64,000 nucleotides of DNA from contig JAPOXD010000016.1 of the NCBI GenBank assembly GCA_026707285.1, forward strand, positions 55,744-119,743, read 5' to 3'. This document shows positions 33,749-43,546 of the stretch, piece by piece. The stretch's first letter is position 1; the number at the start of each line of letters is the position of its first letter. The notes beneath the pieces were generated by a model. It did not search any database. It was not told where the DNA came from and saw only the letters and a list, made by a program, of their open reading frames with translations. Source of the stretch: Chloroflexota bacterium. Lineage in GTDB: Bacteria; Chloroflexota; UBA11872. The position numbers and the translations under genes are program-made.

Positions 33749-34981
33749 ATGCGCACGGAGACGGAAATAGCGTCAAGCCCGGCCGTCCGCGAGACTGAGG
33801 CCTACCGCGGCATGCAGCGGCTCGCGTGGGTCACGCTCGTCGTGTCACTCGTGGTCTTTGTTGCGCTGGCAGTCTTCGTGCCGCGTGGGATTGGCGCGGC
33901 GCTTGGCCTGGTGCAAGAAGCGCGGGGCAGCCAAGCCGTGGTCCTCGAGGGGACCGTGCTCTTCCAGCCGCCCGCAGCCGCCACATGGCGTCAGCTCGCA
34001 CCGACCGCCGACTTGCCCGAGGGAACGCGGCTTCGAACGGATGACCGCTCCCGCGTGCTCGTGAGCCTCCCGGATGGCAGCACCCTGCTGCTCTTCAACG
34101 AGACCGAGCTGGCCCTCCAGCGCATGCAATTCGGACGGTTCAACGAGCGCTCGCAAGACTCGGTCGTGCGGCTGTTCACCGGGCAGGTGCGCATCGGCGT
34201 GAGCCGGCACCCGCATATCCCCGACCGCGCGATCACCGTGCTCGTCGACGACGGCCGGCTGGATCTTGAGGAGGGAAGCCACCTCGTCGAGCGCCCGGTT
34301 GAAGGGCCAAACCGCGTGGCGGTTCGCGTTGGCGAGGCCAGTGTGATCCTTGGCAGCCGCTCGCTTCGCCTGACCAGTCAATCGCGGGCGGAATTCAGCA
34401 TGGCTTCCGGCCTGGTTGGGCCGCTGCCGATCGAGCGAGACCTGATCCAAGACTCGCTGTTCGCCACCGACATCGGCAACGGGCCGTGGTGGAGTTTCTT
34501 CGACACCGAGGCCGGGCCGGCGGGCCGAGTTGAAGTTCTCGATGGCACGCTGCGCTTCGTGCGCTCTAGCGAGGGCGCTCCGATTGATCGGCACGGCGAG
34601 GGTGGCGTCATGCAGCTGCTCGACATCGATACGCGTGATCTCATGACCCTGCGGTTGCGGCTGGAGGCGCGTACGGACGCGCAGAGCCTTTCCGGCGGCG
34701 GCACGGCAGGCACCGAGTATCCGCTGATGGTTCGCCTGGTCTACGTGGACGATCAGGGCGGCGAGCAGATTTGGGGCGCCGGGTTCTACCACCAGAACGA
34801 TGAAGGTCTCAGCGTGAAGCTGGGCCAGCAGGTCCCCCGCGGCCAATGGACCACGCTTGAGGTGGACAATCTGCTCGGAGCCCTGCAACCGCCGCCTGTG
34901 AAGCTGCGCCGAATCGAGTTGCTCGGCAGCGGCTGGGAGTACGACTCCTCGATTCGCCGCGTTGAAATAACCGGGCACTGA
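33749..34981 (+). CDS. Single-pass membrane protein with a FecR-like domain
   Basis: 410 residues. A cytoplasmic N-terminus of about 25 residues is followed by one hydrophobic helix (LAWVTLVVSLVVFVALAVFVP, about 27-47). A beta-rich region comes next: AVVLEGTVLFQPPAAATWRQLAP, DLPEGTRLRTDDRSRVLVSLPDGSTLLL and VRVGEASVILGSRSLRLTSQ. This follows the FecR domain pattern (perturbation by threshold, glycine-rich strands). The C-terminal half (about 235-410) looks like a jelly-roll carbohydrate- or ligand-binding domain. No sigma factor gene is adjacent, so a FecI/FecR circuit cannot be claimed. Function unknown. Confidence 0.75.
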   Translation: MRTETEIASSPAVRETEAYRGMQRLAWVTLVVSLVVFVALAVFVPRGIGAALGLVQEARGSQAVVLEGTVLFQPPAAATWRQLAPTADLPEGTRLRTDDRSRVLVSLPDGSTLLLFNETELALQRMQFGRFNERSQDSVVRLFTGQVRIGVSRHPHIPDRAITVLVDDGRLDLEEGSHLVERPVEGPNRVAVRVGEASVILGSRSLRLTSQSRAEFSMASGLVGPLPIERDLIQDSLFATDIGNGPWWSFFDTEAGPAGRVEVLDGTLRFVRSSEGAPIDRHGEGGVMQLLDIDTRDLMTLRLRLEARTDAQSLSGGGTAGTEYPLMVRLVYVDDQGGEQIWGAGFYHQNDEGLSVKLGQQVPRGQWTTLEVDNLLGALQPPPVKLRRIELLGSGWEYDSSIRRVEITGH

Positions 34982-34988
34982 GACGACC

Positions 34989-35369
34989 GTGAGCGGCCCT
35001 CGCGTCCGCACCGGCGTCGACCTGATCGAGATCGAGCGCATCCGCCAGGCGCACCAACGCTATGGCCAGCGGTTTCTTAACCGCATCTATACGCCGGTCG
35101 AGCAAGCGAGATGCCGTGGGCGCGCGGATGAGTTGGCCGCACGCTTTGCGGCCAAGGAGGCCGTGTCCAAGGCGCTGGGCACGGGCATGCGCGGCGTGCT
35201 GTGGAAGGAGATCGAGGTCGTGAACGATCCGCGCGGCAAGCCGCTCGTGCGCCTCTATGGCGCCGCCGAGCGGCGGGCCGCCGAGCTTGGCATCGCCGAT
35301 CTCGACATCAGCCTCACCCACAGCCGAGATCAGGCCATCGCCTTCGTCGTGGCGCTCAGCGGCACGTGA
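34989..35369 (+). CDS. acpS: Holo-[acyl-carrier-protein] synthase
   Basis: 126 residues; transfers 4'-phosphopantetheine from CoA to apo-ACP. GVDLIEIERIRQA carries the metal-binding Asp, and RFAAKEAVSKALGTG the Glu/Lys motif. GVLWKEIEVVNDPRGKPLVRL and SLTHSRDQAIAFVV complete the fold. GTG 34989; its stop overlaps the nnr start as GTGA. Confidence 0.95.
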   Translation: MSGPRVRTGVDLIEIERIRQAHQRYGQRFLNRIYTPVEQARCRGRADELAARFAAKEAVSKALGTGMRGVLWKEIEVVNDPRGKPLVRLYGAAERRAAELGIADLDISLTHSRDQAIAFVVALSGT

Positions 35370-36931
35370 CGCGTCCGCGGGCGGTGGTGAGGACATCGGG
35401 AGCGGCCTTCGATCGCGTCGTGGACGTCGCCGGCATGCGGCGACTGGAGTCGACGACCGCGCCTGAGATTGACTTGATGCACCGCGCGGGAACCGCGCTC
35501 GCCGTGGCGGTTCACCGCCGCGTTGGCCCGTTGCGTGGGCGCGTGATCGTGGCCCTGGTGGGTCCCGGCGACAACGGCGGCGACGCGCTCATCATGGCGC
35601 GCACGCTCGCCCGCGGGGGGGCCGCCGTCGTCTGCTGGGCTTCGCGCGCGCGATCGGCTGATCCCTTGGTCGACGCCGCCCGCGCGGCCGGCGTGCGCTG
35701 GCGCGTGTGGTCGGGCGACGCGAGGCCGATTGCCCGCGATATCCGTGGGGCAGCCGCGGTGGTGGATGGGCTGCTCGGCATCGGCAGCACGCCGCCGCTG
35801 CGTGGCCAGGTCGCGGAGATGCTGCGGGCGCTGCCGGAGGTTCCCGGCCAGCTTCGGCTCGCAATCGACGTCCCAAGCGGCATATGCGGCGACACCGGGC
35901 ATGCGGACCCACTCACCTTTCGCGCGACCGGCACGCTTGCCACGGGTCCGATCAAGCTCGGCGCGGTACTGCACCCGGGCATCGAATACGCCGGAGCGGT
36001 GGAGGCGCTCGACATCGGCCTTGCACCGGAGATCGCCGCGTCGGGCGCCCCTCGGATCATCGATGCGGCCACCGTGCGCGATCTCGCGCCGGCGCGACCG
36101 CTCGACGGGCACAAGGGCACCTTTGGCCGCGTGCTGATCGTGGGCGGATCCGCCGCCTATCGCGGCGCGCCCGCCCTCGCGGCCCTGGCGGCTCAGAGCG
36201 CCGGAGCCGGCGTCGTAACCGTCGCTTCCGTGGAGGCGTCGGTTGGCGCTTGCGCGGCCGTGGCGCCCGCGGCCACCTTTCGCGTGCTGGCGGCGAATAC
36301 TGACGGCTGCATCGGCGCATCGCTGGACGCCATCGAGGCGCTGGGCGAACCGACGGCGCTGCTGGTGGGTCCCGGCCTGAGCCGAAGCCCGAGTAGCGAC
36401 GCCCTGGCGCGCGATCTGGCGACGGACGCCCGGCGCGGCGTCCCGACGGTCGTCGACGCCGACGGGCTGAACGCGCTCGCCGCTGAGCCCGCGCGGCTCG
36501 GGACGCTGGGTCCGAACGCGATTCTCACTCCGCACCCGGGCGAGATGCGCCGCCTCCTCGACCTCGCCGAAACCCCGCGCGGAGCCGACATGATGCAGGC
36601 CACGCGCGAGCTTGCGGCCCTCAGTGGTGCAGTCGTCGTGGGCAAGGGCTCGCCCACGTTCGTCGCCACCGACAATCAGCTCTTCCTCCTTGCCCGGCCC
36701 AATCCGGCGCTAGCCGCGGCCGGGTCGGGTGACGTGCTCGCCGGCGCCGTGGCCGCGCTGGCCGCGCAGGGGCTTCGACCGCCCGACGCGGCGCGTCTCG
36801 GCGTGTGGCTCCACGCCCGCGCAGGCGAACTGGCCGCTGACGGCCGCGCGGCGGGGATCGCGGTGGAGAGGATCGCCCGGAAGCTTGGGCCGGCGCTGGC
36901 GGAAACGCTTGAGCAGGATGGCGCCCCGTAG
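35366..36931 (+). CDS. nnr: Bifunctional NAD(P)H-hydrate epimerase/dehydratase
   Basis: 521-residue repair enzyme that epimerises and dehydrates damaged NAD(P)HX. N-terminal NnrE domain: VDVAGMRRLESTTAPEIDLMHRAG, VALVGPGDNGGDALIMAR and IDVPSGICGDTG. C-terminal NnrD domain: HKGTFGRVLIVGGSAAYRGAPALAA, LVGPGLSRS, VVDADGLNAL, ILTPHPGEMRRLL and AAAGSGDVLAGAVAALAAQG. Full length for the fused form. GTG 35366 overlaps acpS, a common pairing. Confidence 0.95.
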   Translation: MTRPRAVVRTSGAAFDRVVDVAGMRRLESTTAPEIDLMHRAGTALAVAVHRRVGPLRGRVIVALVGPGDNGGDALIMARTLARGGAAVVCWASRARSADPLVDAARAAGVRWRVWSGDARPIARDIRGAAAVVDGLLGIGSTPPLRGQVAEMLRALPEVPGQLRLAIDVPSGICGDTGHADPLTFRATGTLATGPIKLGAVLHPGIEYAGAVEALDIGLAPEIAASGAPRIIDAATVRDLAPARPLDGHKGTFGRVLIVGGSAAYRGAPALAALAAQSAGAGVVTVASVEASVGACAAVAPAATFRVLAANTDGCIGASLDAIEALGEPTALLVGPGLSRSPSSDALARDLATDARRGVPTVVDADGLNALAAEPARLGTLGPNAILTPHPGEMRRLLDLAETPRGADMMQATRELAALSGAVVVGKGSPTFVATDNQLFLLARPNPALAAAGSGDVLAGAVAALAAQGLRPPDAARLGVWLHARAGELAADGRAAGIAVERIARKLGPALAETLEQDGAP

Positions 36932-36958
36932 CGATCGAGCCCTGAATTCCGACTCGGC

Positions 36959-37633
36959 TCAGCCCAGCGACGACCCTCGATTGCGCCCGTTGCGTCCGTT
37001 GATCAGACCGGCCCAGGCCGGCAGCCGTCGCTCTTTGCCGGCGACGATCCGTCGCATGTTGTCGATGTGTTGGGTAAACATGAAGAACGCGAGCCCAGCC
37101 GCCAGCAACAGGTCGTAGCCCGTGATCCAACCACCGACGGCGTAGAAAATGACCGCGCTCAAAAGCGCCGTCAGAGAGCCGGTCAGCGAACCCACGGAGA
37201 CGTAACGGCTGATCGCCGCTGCCAGCAATCCCGCCGGCAGAGCAATCGCCACCACGATCGGAGCCATCGCCGCCAAGCCGCCGACCGCCGTGACTACGCC
37301 CCGGCCTCCCCGGAGACGCAAGAAGATGGACCAATTGTGTCCCGCGACGGCCGCCGTCACCGCCAACACCGGCACGATGGAGTCCTCGCCGAAGATTATG
37401 CGTGCCGCCAGCCCGGGCAGAAATCCCTTTAGCAAGTCGCCGACGATCACGAGCGCGGCCGGCCCGAACCCAACCGCGCGCATGACGTTCGTGGCGCCCG
37501 ACCGACGGCTGCCTTGCGCAAACACGTCCACGCCGAATCCGACCCGGCACACCAGGACGCCGAATGGAACCGAGCCGACGAGATAGGCGCCGAGCACAAT
37601 GCCGATCGCGCCCAGGATTTCGCCCACGGACAT
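36959..37633 (-). CDS. plsY: Acyl-phosphate:glycerol-3-phosphate acyltransferase
   Basis: 224-residue polytopic membrane enzyme that starts phospholipid synthesis. LVGSVPFGVLVCRV, then GSRRSGATNVMRAVGFG and GHNWSIFLRLRGGRGVVT are the PlsY motifs (GGKG reads GGRG here). ATG 37633 has GGAGAGGG seven bases upstream, so an earlier in-frame start at 37663 is rejected. It is 89 bases downstream of der on the same strand and convergent with nnr. Motif substitutions are mild. Confidence 0.92.
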   Translation of the reverse strand: MSVGEILGAIGIVLGAYLVGSVPFGVLVCRVGFGVDVFAQGSRRSGATNVMRAVGFGPAALVIVGDLLKGFLPGLAARIIFGEDSIVPVLAVTAAVAGHNWSIFLRLRGGRGVVTAVGGLAAMAPIVVAIALPAGLLAAAISRYVSVGSLTGSLTALLSAVIFYAVGGWITGYDLLLAAGLAFFMFTQHIDNMRRIVAGKERRLPAWAGLINGRNGRNRGSSLG

Positions 37634-37722
37634 GTGGCAGCCCTCTCCGCCGCGTGGCGCCAAGCTTGAAATGGGGCAAGGTGCCTGTCAACCCGCCGCC
37701 GCGACCGGCCGTCCGCTAGGTG

Positions 37723-39045
37723 CTACGACGGCCGCAGCCGGATCACAATCGGCGTTCCGTCGAATCCGAACGCCTCGCGCAGCCCGTTTTCCAAATAGCG
37801 CACATATGAGGGATGCACGTTCTCGGGCCGCGCGAAGAACGTCACGAAGGACGGCGGGCTGACGCCGATCTGCGTGGCGTACTTGAAGCGCGCCTGGCGC
37901 CCCTTGCGACTGGGCGGACCGCGCCGCCCGGCCCAGCCGCGCAAGAACCGGTTGAGCGGACCAGTCGCCACGCGCGTTTGCCGAACCTGATGCACCTGGA
38001 GCCCGGCGCCGACGCTCGCCGGCACGCCGCGCCCGGTGAGCGCGGACGTGTGCAGAAATGGCGCCTCGGGCAGGAAGTGCAAGACCCGCTCGAGGTGGAA
38101 GTCGACCTCTTTGCGGCGCTCCGGGTCCTGGAGCATGTCCCATTTGTTGGCGAGCACGACGATGCCCTTGCCGGCCTCGAGCACGAGCCCGGCCACGTGC
38201 GCGTCCTGCGCGGTTGCGCCCTCGTGCGCATCGACCACCAGCAGGCCCACGTCGCAGCGTTGAATCGAGCGCACGGCGCGCAACACGCTGTGGTATTCCA
38301 CCCCCGAGTCAATGTGACCTCGGCGCCGAATCCCCGCCGTGTCGATGAGCCGGATGGACCGGCCCTCCCACTCCAACAGGGTGTCGATGCTGTCCCGCGT
38401 CGTCCCGGGCGCGTCGTGCACCAGCGCCCGCGTCTCACCCAACAGCGCGTTGAGCAGCGACGACTTGCCGACGTTCGGGCGGCCCACGATCGCCAGTCGG
38501 GGCAACTCGTCGGGCTCACCGGTAAAAGCCACGGCCGGCAGCCGCGCCGCCACGGCGTCCAGGAGGTCCCCGGTCGCGGTGCCGTGCATGGCGGAGATGG
38601 CCGTCGGTTCGCCCAGGCCCAGCGCGTAGAACTCGCCGGTGTCCAGCCGCAGATCCATGTGGTCGGCCTTGTTGACCACCAGCAGGTGCGGCCGCTGGCG
38701 TTTCAGCACCTCGCGCGCCACGATGCCGTCCAGCTCCGTCACCCCGGTCTGGACGTCCGTGACCACCAGCACGAGGTCGGCTTCGTCGGCGGCGGCTCTG
38801 GCCTGCGCCACGGCCGCCTCGGCCACCGGCGCCGGGTCGTGCCAGGCGATGCCCGCCGTGTCCACGACCGCAAACGCCCGCCCGCGCCACTCCAGCTCGC
38901 CGTAGATGCGGTCGCGCGTGGTCCCCGGCTGTGGCTCGACCACCGCCGATCGCTCCCCGACCAGCCGGTTGAAGAGCGTGGACTTTCCCACGTTGGGCCG
39001 CCCGATCAGCGCCACCAGCGGGAGCTGTCGATCGCCGTCAGCCAT
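37723..39045 (-). CDS. der: Ribosome-associated GTPase Der (EngA)
   Basis: 440 residues with two tandem G domains: VALIGRPNVGKSTLFNRL, PGTTRDRIYG, VDTAGIAW and VVNKADHM in the first; LAIVGRPNVGKSSLLNALLG, PGTTRDSID, LIDTAGIRRRG and LANKWDML in the second. A KH-like C-terminal domain follows. Required for 50S assembly. ATG 39045 overlaps the plsC stop by eight bases. Confidence 0.97.
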   Translation of the reverse strand: MADGDRQLPLVALIGRPNVGKSTLFNRLVGERSAVVEPQPGTTRDRIYGELEWRGRAFAVVDTAGIAWHDPAPVAEAAVAQARAAADEADLVLVVTDVQTGVTELDGIVAREVLKRQRPHLLVVNKADHMDLRLDTGEFYALGLGEPTAISAMHGTATGDLLDAVAARLPAVAFTGEPDELPRLAIVGRPNVGKSSLLNALLGETRALVHDAPGTTRDSIDTLLEWEGRSIRLIDTAGIRRRGHIDSGVEYHSVLRAVRSIQRCDVGLLVVDAHEGATAQDAHVAGLVLEAGKGIVVLANKWDMLQDPERRKEVDFHLERVLHFLPEAPFLHTSALTGRGVPASVGAGLQVHQVRQTRVATGPLNRFLRGWAGRRGPPSRKGRQARFKYATQIGVSPPSFVTFFARPENVHPSYVRYLENGLREAFGFDGTPIVIRLRPS

Positions 39046-39745
39046 CGGCCGATCCTTCGCTCGTGTCGGCGTAGACTCCTCGCAAGCGTTCCGGCAGCAG
39101 CGCCGCGAGGCGCTGCATGATGTCTTCACCGACCTGGTCGAGTACCTCGCGCGTGACTCGGCCCGCCGGCACGTCCGGCTCCAGCATGGGACCGACGCGC
39201 ACATCAACCCGTGGCCGGCCGCGCACCATCCGTCGCTTGAGATTCAGATCGTCGGCGCCCCAAACGGCCACCGGAAGAACGGGCACGCCGCTCTTCACCG
39301 CCAGGTACGCCGCGCCGGGCAAGGGCCGCTGCAGACCCCGTCCGCGGCTGCGCGTGCCCTCGGGAAACATGCCCACCGTGCCGCCCTCCGCCAGGATCCG
39401 CAGCAACATGCGCAGCGGGCGCATGTCCAGACCGTCGCGGCGGACCAGCACCGCGCCCCACCAATGCCACAGCAGCGCCAGCGGCGCCACCCGGTAGAGT
39501 TCCTGCTTGGCAACGAACGTGGTCGTGCGCGGAACATAGGTCCCCACCAGGATCGGGTCGAAGTTGCTGACGTGGTTGGACGCCAGGATCAACGGGCCGT
39601 CCGACGGCACGTGCTTCAGCCCGCGAACGTGCATGTCGAAGAGCAGCGGAAACAGGACAAAGCGACCGAACGCTCTCCCAGAGAGATAGGCCCACATCGC
39701 CGGGCGTGGCGTGTCACGGGCCTCCCACTCGATTTCAGGCCGCAT
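39038..39745 (-). CDS. plsC: 1-acyl-sn-glycerol-3-phosphate acyltransferase
   Basis: 235 residues. Acyltransferase motif NHVSNFDPILVG (NHxxxxD), then VRRDGLDMRPLR, FPEGTRSRGRGLQ and GVPVLPVAVWG. Makes phosphatidic acid from lysophosphatidic acid at the inner membrane. ATG 39745 overlaps the cmk stop by 11 bases, and its stop overlaps der, so cmk-plsC-der is one operon. Confidence 0.94.
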   Translation of the reverse strand: MRPEIEWEARDTPRPAMWAYLSGRAFGRFVLFPLLFDMHVRGLKHVPSDGPLILASNHVSNFDPILVGTYVPRTTTFVAKQELYRVAPLALLWHWWGAVLVRRDGLDMRPLRMLLRILAEGGTVGMFPEGTRSRGRGLQRPLPGAAYLAVKSGVPVLPVAVWGADDLNLKRRMVRGRPRVDVRVGPMLEPDVPAGRVTREVLDQVGEDIMQRLAALLPERLRGVYADTSEGSADG

Positions 39746-40442
39746 GGATCAACCCCCGCTCGGTCATCGACGCCCTAATGGCCTCCACCACCTCGGTCGG
39801 CGCGCAAGCATCGGTAGAAATGATCACGGCGTCGGACGCAGCCCGCAGCGGCGCAATCGATCGCTGCGAATCGATGCGGTCCCGCGCCAGCAGGTTTTCG
39901 CGGATATCGGCGATGTCCATCTCGCCCCCGGCGTCCCGGCGTTCTTTCCAACGACGCTTGGCGCGCACGTCCGGGCTGGCATCCAGGTAGACCTTGAGGT
40001 CGGCCTCGGGGCACACCACGGTCCCAATGTCGCGGCCCAGGGCCACGATGCCGCCCTCGCGCAGCGCCTCGCGCTGGGGCTCGAGCATCGCCGCTCGCAC
40101 TTCGGGAATCCGCGAAACCAGCGACACGGTGCGATCCACCTCGGGGCTGACGAGCGCCTCGGAGATCTCGCAGTCCCCGTCAAATGTCCGCGCCGCGAAC
40201 TTCCCGGACGGGTCGGCGGCAAAGCGCAGCCGGAGCGAGCGGGCGGCGGCCAGGGCATCGTCCGCACGGTCCGGATCCCCGTCCGCGCGCACGGTCGCCA
40301 GCGCCACGGCGCGGTAGAACAACCCGCTGTCCAGGCACAGGTAGCCCAGTGACTCGGCCAGCATGCGGCCGACCGTCGTCTTGCCCACGGCAGCCGGACC
40401 GTCGATGGTGACAATGGGACCCCGCGCGGCGGGAGCGCTCAT
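39735..40442 (-). CDS. cmk: (d)CMP kinase
   Basis: 235 residues; phosphorylates CMP/dCMP. P-loop VTIDGPAAVGKTTVGRML, substrate loop YLCLDSGLFYRAVAL, VALGRDIGTVVCPEADLKVYLDA, and the LID region RRWKERRDAGGEM. First gene of the cmk-plsC-der unit, divergent from spoIID. Confidence 0.96.
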   Translation of the reverse strand: MSAPAARGPIVTIDGPAAVGKTTVGRMLAESLGYLCLDSGLFYRAVALATVRADGDPDRADDALAAARSLRLRFAADPSGKFAARTFDGDCEISEALVSPEVDRTVSLVSRIPEVRAAMLEPQREALREGGIVALGRDIGTVVCPEADLKVYLDASPDVRAKRRWKERRDAGGEMDIADIRENLLARDRIDSQRSIAPLRAASDAVIISTDACAPTEVVEAIRASMTERGLIHAA

Positions 40443-40572
40443 GAGTGTTTGCCGCTGCGCGACGCCACCCGTGCAGTATATGGGCCGCCGGCGCGGCCAA
40501 CGGTCCGCCGGGCGTCACGGTCGACCAGGGCCTTTCGTTGCGCATGTGGCTCATCAACGTGCCCGCGGGCCG

Positions 40573-40578
40573 TACACT
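40573..40578 (+). promoter_or_regulatory. Candidate -10 element for a leaderless spoIID transcript
   Basis: TACACT ends nine bases before the GTG at 40588. Normal -10 spacing would place the transcription start within a few bases of the start codon. No -35 is seen, and there is no Shine-Dalgarno sequence before the GTG. Confidence 0.35.
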
Positions 40579-40587
40579 CGGTGCTCT

Positions 40588-42504
40588 GTGAGACGACACG
40601 CCCCCATCTTCCGCTGGTGCCGGGCGCGCCGGCTGGCAGAGGCCCTTGCGGGCCTGGTTGCCGTGACGGCGGTGTTGCTGGCGACCGCGCCAGGCCGCGC
40701 GGCCGCCGTGACCACCGTCGCCATTCCCTTTCATCCCCATGCCACCGTTCGGCTCGAAGGCGCGGGATGGGGCCACGGCGTCGGCATGTCGCAGTGGGGC
40801 GCGCGCGGGCGGGCGCACGCCGGCCAATCCGCGGCGCACATCCTGCAGGCCTACTACCCGGGCACCCAAATCGGCCAGGCCGATACCGGCGGCACGCAGA
40901 TCCGCGTGCTCATCGACCGCGCGTACCGGCCGCCGGCCGTCGACGGGTCGACAGGCTCGTCGAACGGTCTGCCGGGGGTGATCATCGGAGTCGGCGGAAG
41001 CTGGCAAGTCGAGGGCGTCACCGGCCCGCTGCCGGCGGGCGCCCGCCTGCAGATGCATGAGCAGACCGGCAGCGGCGGCATCACCGTCGGCGTGATCAAT
41101 CCCGGCGGGGTCTGGACCCAGGGGTTCCAGCTGCCGAGCGTCTTGGTCATCAAGCCCTTGGATGCCACAACGCGCCTGCGGGCGGTGCACAAGCCCGCCG
41201 GCAAGAGCGAAATTGTCCCAGACGCCTATCTCGATACCTATCGCGGCTCACTGGTGCTGCACGCCCACGGCGAATCTCTGGTCGACACCGTCAACGTCCT
41301 GCCCATCGAGGACTATCTGCGCGGCGTGGTCCCGGCGGAGATGCCCTATCACTGGCCCGCGGCGGCGCTGCAAGCCCAGGCGATCGCCGCCCGTGGCTAC
41401 GCCCTCACCGGGATCCGGCCGCAACACCCGCTGTGGGACATCGACGACACGCCGAACCACCAGGCCTACGCAGGCGCCAACCACGAGCGGGAGTCCACCA
41501 ATGCGGCGGTCGACGCCACGGCCGGCCAGGTGCTGACCTACGGCGGCCAGAATGTGCGTCCCTACTACTTCAGCACCTCGAACGGTCACACCGAGGCCAG
41601 CAGCGACCAGTTTGGCGGCGCGCCGCTGCCTTATCTGATGGGCATTTCCGACCTCGACCCATCTGGGCGGCCCTGGGACGCAGACTCGCCATTCGGCACC
41701 TGGCGCACTCAGGCCTTCGGCTTGACCGTGCTGGGCGACGCGCTGCGCGCCGCGGCGGGGGTCAACCTGGGCGATATCACCAGCCTGGAGATCCGGCGTA
41801 CCGACGGCGGACGCACGGTGCGCATCCAGGTCAACGGCACCGCCGGCTCGGCATCCGTGAGCCACCGCGACTTCAGATCTGCATTCAATCAGCACGCGCC
41901 GCCCGATGTGGGCGCCATCGCGAGCTCGCATTTCCGCATCGTGCTGGGGCACTCGCTTACGCGGCCCGTGGTGCCGCTGAACCTGCCCAACAACCAGTCC
42001 CGCTACTACGAGGAAACCGGCCACAACATCGTTTTCGGCTTTCTGCGCTACTTCGACGCGAACGGCGGCGTCGAAACGTTCGGGCTGCCGCTCACCGAGG
42101 AGTTCGAACTGGGTGGCCGCACCGTGCAGTATTTCGAAAAGGCCCGCTTCGAGTACCACCCCGAGCACGCCGGCACCCGCTACGAGGTCCAGCTCGGCCT
42201 TCTGGGTGATGAGTTGACGGCCGCCCGGCGCCCGTTCCCGCGCGCCGAGCCGATTCCGCGCGAGCCCAACCATCGCTACTTCCCCGAGACCCGGCAGGCG
42301 GTGCACTACGCGTTCCTGGCCTACTGGGAGTCCCAGGGCGCGCTCGACCGCTTCGGCTATCCGATTTCCGACGAGATGTGGGAGAACGGGCGCACCGTGC
42401 AGTACTTCCAGCGCGCCCGCTTCGAGTGGTATCCGGAGTTCGGCGAGGTCCGCCTCGGATCGATCGGCGCCGAGCTCCTGCGGCAGCGCGGGTTGCTGCC
42501 ATAG
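40588..42504 (+). CDS. SpoIID/LytB-domain protein with two C-terminal QYFerARFE repeats
   Basis: 638 residues, exported (hydrophobic [15 protein letters not shown] after an Arg-rich start). SpoIID domain parts: [15 protein letters not shown] near residue 60 (usually C-terminal in the domain, here N-terminal), [35 protein letters not shown] and [14 protein letters not shown]. SpoIID-type enzymes are lytic transglycosylases on peptidoglycan lacking stem peptides. The C-terminus holds two copies of a repeat with cores [15 protein letters not shown] and [15 protein letters not shown], each preceded by [21 protein letters not shown]. The repeat type is familiar from Chloroflexota secreted proteins. 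GTG 40588 is the last start before the signal region. Confidence 0.88.
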   Translation: MRRHAPIFRWCRARRLAEALAGLVAVTAVLLATAPGRAAAVTTVAIPFHPHATVRLEGAGWGHGVGMSQWGARGRAHAGQSAAHILQAYYPGTQIGQADTGGTQIRVLIDRAYRPPAVDGSTGSSNGLPGVIIGVGGSWQVEGVTGPLPAGARLQMHEQTGSGGITVGVINPGGVWTQGFQLPSVLVIKPLDATTRLRAVHKPAGKSEIVPDAYLDTYRGSLVLHAHGESLVDTVNVLPIEDYLRGVVPAEMPYHWPAAALQAQAIAARGYALTGIRPQHPLWDIDDTPNHQAYAGANHERESTNAAVDATAGQVLTYGGQNVRPYYFSTSNGHTEASSDQFGGAPLPYLMGISDLDPSGRPWDADSPFGTWRTQAFGLTVLGDALRAAAGVNLGDITSLEIRRTDGGRTVRIQVNGTAGSASVSHRDFRSAFNQHAPPDVGAIASSHFRIVLGHSLTRPVVPLNLPNNQSRYYEETGHNIVFGFLRYFDANGGVETFGLPLTEEFELGGRTVQYFEKARFEYHPEHAGTRYEVQLGLLGDELTAARRPFPRAEPIPREPNHRYFPETRQAVHYAFLAYWESQGALDRFGYPISDEMWENGRTVQYFQRARFEWYPEFGEVRLGSIGAELLRQRGLLP

Positions 42505-42638
42505 CGGCTAAGATTCAAACCGCCAGGGACAGCACCCCCATAACCGTCCAGACGCCACGCATCGCGCCCGAGCAGCAGGCCGACATCGCCGAACAGCGCG
42601 CCCAAGCGCACACCACCCGGCGCACCACGGTCGCGGAC

Positions 42639-43493
42639 TTGGAAGAGTTGCTGTTCGAGCCCGTGCCGGTCCTCGATCACGGCTTCATCCGCGTGGTCGA
42701 CTACATGGGCGACGACGAGGCCATCGTGCAAGCGGCGCGCGTCTCCTACGGGCGCGGCAGCAAGCGGCGGCGGCGCGACCGCGGCCTCATTCGCTACCTC
42801 ATGCGCCACTGGCACACCACGCCCTTCGAGATGTGCGAGATCAAGCTGCACGTCAAGCTGCCGATCTTCGTGGCGCGCCAGTGGATCCGCCATCGCACCG
42901 CCAGCGTGAACGAGTATTCCGCTCGCTACTCCGTGCTCGACCACGAGTTCTACGTCCCCGAGCGCGACCGCCTCCAAGCGCAGTCGACCCTCAACAGCCA
43001 GGGCAGCGGCGACGTGCTGAACGACGACGAGGCCCAGCGCGTGCTCGACCTCCTCACCACCGACGCCGGTCAGGCCTACGAGCACTACGAGGAGATGCTG
43101 AACCTCGACGCCGAGGGAGCGACGCTGGATTCCGACCGCCAGGGCCTGGCGCGCGAGCTGGCGCGGATGAACCTCTCCCTCAACTTCTACACCCAGTGGT
43201 ACTGGAAGATTGACCTGTTCAACCTGCTCCACTTCGTCTGGCTGCGGGCCGACCCCCACGCGCAATACGAGATCCGCGCCTACGCCGACGTGCTGCTCGA
43301 CGTCATCCGCCGCTGGGTGCCGCTGACCTACGACGCCTTCATGGACTACCGCATGAACGCCGCCTCGATCTCAGGCCCCGGCCTCGCCGTCCTGCGCCGC
43401 ATGCTCAACGGCGAAGCGGTCGACCAGGAATCCAGCGGCCTAGCACCCGCCGAATGGCGCGAGCTGATGAAGCTTCTAAACAGTGAGTCATGA
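42639..43493 (+). CDS. thyX: Flavin-dependent thymidylate synthase
   Basis: FAD/NADPH-dependent dUMP methylation. ThyX signature [14 protein letters not shown] is complete; [20 protein letters not shown] and [25 protein letters not shown] surround the active site. The start is uncertain. TTG 42639 gives 284 residues and covers the core fold, but the same frame continues upstream in apparently homologous sequence ([18 protein letters not shown]...HTTRRTTV). The natural initiation point there is ATA 42540; the only standard upstream starts (GTG 42426, 42378) are inside spoIID. Confidence 0.92.
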   Translation: MEELLFEPVPVLDHGFIRVVDYMGDDEAIVQAARVSYGRGSKRRRRDRGLIRYLMRHWHTTPFEMCEIKLHVKLPIFVARQWIRHRTASVNEYSARYSVLDHEFYVPERDRLQAQSTLNSQGSGDVLNDDEAQRVLDLLTTDAGQAYEHYEEMLNLDAEGATLDSDRQGLARELARMNLSLNFYTQWYWKIDLFNLLHFVWLRADPHAQYEIRAYADVLLDVIRRWVPLTYDAFMDYRMNAASISGPGLAVLRRMLNGEAVDQESSGLAPAEWRELMKLLNSES

Positions 43494-43546
43494 TTGGTGC
43501 TGAGTCTCCGCCTGGCAATGCATTACCGGCGCAAGGAGCGCACCGC

